Shown in pieces: positions 36,742-37,137 of a stretch of 37,137 bases of DNA. Origin of the DNA: JAWXBR01 sp034440235 (GTDB lineage: Bacteria > Bacteroidota > Ignavibacteria > Kapaibacteriales > Kapaibacteriaceae); NCBI GenBank assembly GCA_034440235.1, contig JAWXBR010000003.1:1-37137 (forward strand), read 5' to 3'. Each line of letters opens with the position of its first letter. Positions within the stretch are counted from its first letter, which is position 1. The translations under genes and the position numbers were made by a program. A model generated the notes under the pieces. It searched no databases and was not told the origin of the DNA. It was given only the letters and a program-made list of their open reading frames with translations.

Positions 36742-37065
36742 GCACCTAAATAACGTCTTTGCTAACCACCCCCAGACGTGCGTGCCGATTTGTTGATACG
36801 TCATACGAAAGATAGTCCCGCCCTCAAACGTGAGTTGTCTTGTAGCGTAGATACTATTTCCCAATGAATGCCTCGTCATTGATGGCGCCAGATTTGTATG
36901 CACCCCGTAACGCGCTCGCTGACAACGATGCGTGCTTGGCCGACCTCATGAAGCGCAATGCACGTATGTCGCCTTTCTGGACAAAAAGGTCGAGGGTCAG
37001 CCCGAGCCACCTGCAATCTGGCGGCACAAGACTTAGGAGCAGTTTTCTAATGGACTCAACTGGGT
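36742..37065. other. 324-bp stretch without a confident gene
   Basis: No terminator, RNA or promoter consensus is recognised. A plus-strand frame from ATG 36864 runs to the window end (MNASSLMAPDLYAPRNALAD...), entering the terminal repeat as SLQPL units. It has no recognisable domain, and I consider it less likely than the minus-strand reading. Confidence 0.5.
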
Positions 37066-37137
37066 CTACTTCTTTGCAGCCCCTTTCTTTGCAGCCCCTT
37101 TCTTTGCAGCCCCTTTCTTTGCAGCCCCTTTCTTTGC
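37066..37137 (-). CDS. Lys/Ala-rich C-terminal tail of a minus-strand gene (partial)
   Basis: On the minus strand the terminal array encodes GAAKK repeated more than four times and ends in TAG at 37066-37068. Basic GAAKK-type tails are found on histone H1-like, HU-like and some RNA-binding proteins, which is the likely nature of this gene, but the body lies outside the window. The alternative is the plus-strand frame reading SLQPL, or the third frame FFAAP, both compositionally odd. Confidence 0.5.
   Translation of the reverse strand, partial: AKKGAAKKGAAKKGAAKKGAAKK
37069..37137 (-). repeat. 15-bp coding tandem repeat at the window end
   Basis: More than four units of GGGGCTGCAAAGAAA (minus strand) run off the right edge. 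Each unit junction creates AAGGGGCT, the octamer scattered through the window. Confidence 0.95.

Noticed and set aside
36864..37137. Plus-strand frame reaching the window end (MNASSLMAPDLY... then SLQPL repeats)
   Set aside because: No domain recognised; the opposite strand gives a stop exactly at the array end and a GAAKK tail of a kind found on nucleic-acid-binding proteins. Not excluded.

Overview
The window looks like chromosomal DNA of a free-living, Gram-negative member of the Bacteroidota/Chlorobiota (FCB) group. The evidence is two proteins with type IX secretion-type C-terminal sorting domains, a carboxypeptidase-regulatory/TonB-receptor-like outer-membrane barrel, a DUF2911 exported protein, and several starts preceded by the Bacteroidota -7 promoter element TAnnTTTG. 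The family mix would suit a Kapabacteria- or Ignavibacteria-like lineage, but that placement is inference. Both window ends fall inside 15-bp coding tandem repeats, as expected for a contig broken at unresolved repeats.

Layout. 1-2.3 kb: metX and homoserine dehydrogenase, an aspartate-family amino-acid operon; metX carries an N-terminal pentapeptide array. 2.4-5.9 kb (minus strand): a DEAD-box RNA helicase with a long leader, a membrane protein, and a DUF1801 protein with a repeat-rich, basic, disordered N-terminus. 5.9-6.8 kb: an OsmC-like protein and a decayed mazEF locus. 6.9-10.5 kb: a tight operon of lipid kinase, metallophosphoesterase, small DUF4287-like protein, flavodoxin-fold reductase and DUF4166 protein. 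10.6-15.8 kb: a DUF2911/TPR exported protein, a secreted PIG-L deacetylase, a 35-residue membrane protein and a sodium:solute symporter whose start overlaps the small gene's stop. 15.9-17.3 kb (minus): an orphan gene, ybeY, a Smg-family gene and tRNA-Arg(CCT). 17.4-24.6 kb: four envelope or secreted proteins (exported GATase-like protein, peptide-binding lipoprotein, NlpC/P60 peptidase, TonB-receptor-like barrel). 24.6-28.8 kb: an MFS pseudogene fused to a truncated secreted protein, a T9SS beta-propeller protein, YjbR and a GNAT pseudogene. 28.9-36.7 kb: accessory genes, namely a STAND-type ATPase with TPRs, a Fic pseudogene, DUF6880, a broken lipoprotein beside a HIRAN protein, a complete higBA toxin-antitoxin pair between two copies of a hairpin repeat, and a WYL regulator. 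The window closes with the lysine-rich tail of a minus-strand gene.

Three signals cut across gene boundaries. (1) The octamer AAGGGGCT/AGCCCCTT occurs 20 times by eye outside the terminal array, against about one expected by chance, on both strands and in several reading frames, sometimes directly next to short perfect hairpins. (2) 15-bp in-frame tandem repeats encode pentapeptides at four loci. (3) Many genes (mazE, mazF, MFS, GNAT, Fic, a lipoprotein, one T9SS protein) are decaying through internal deletions or single stop codons, with no insertion sequence in sight.
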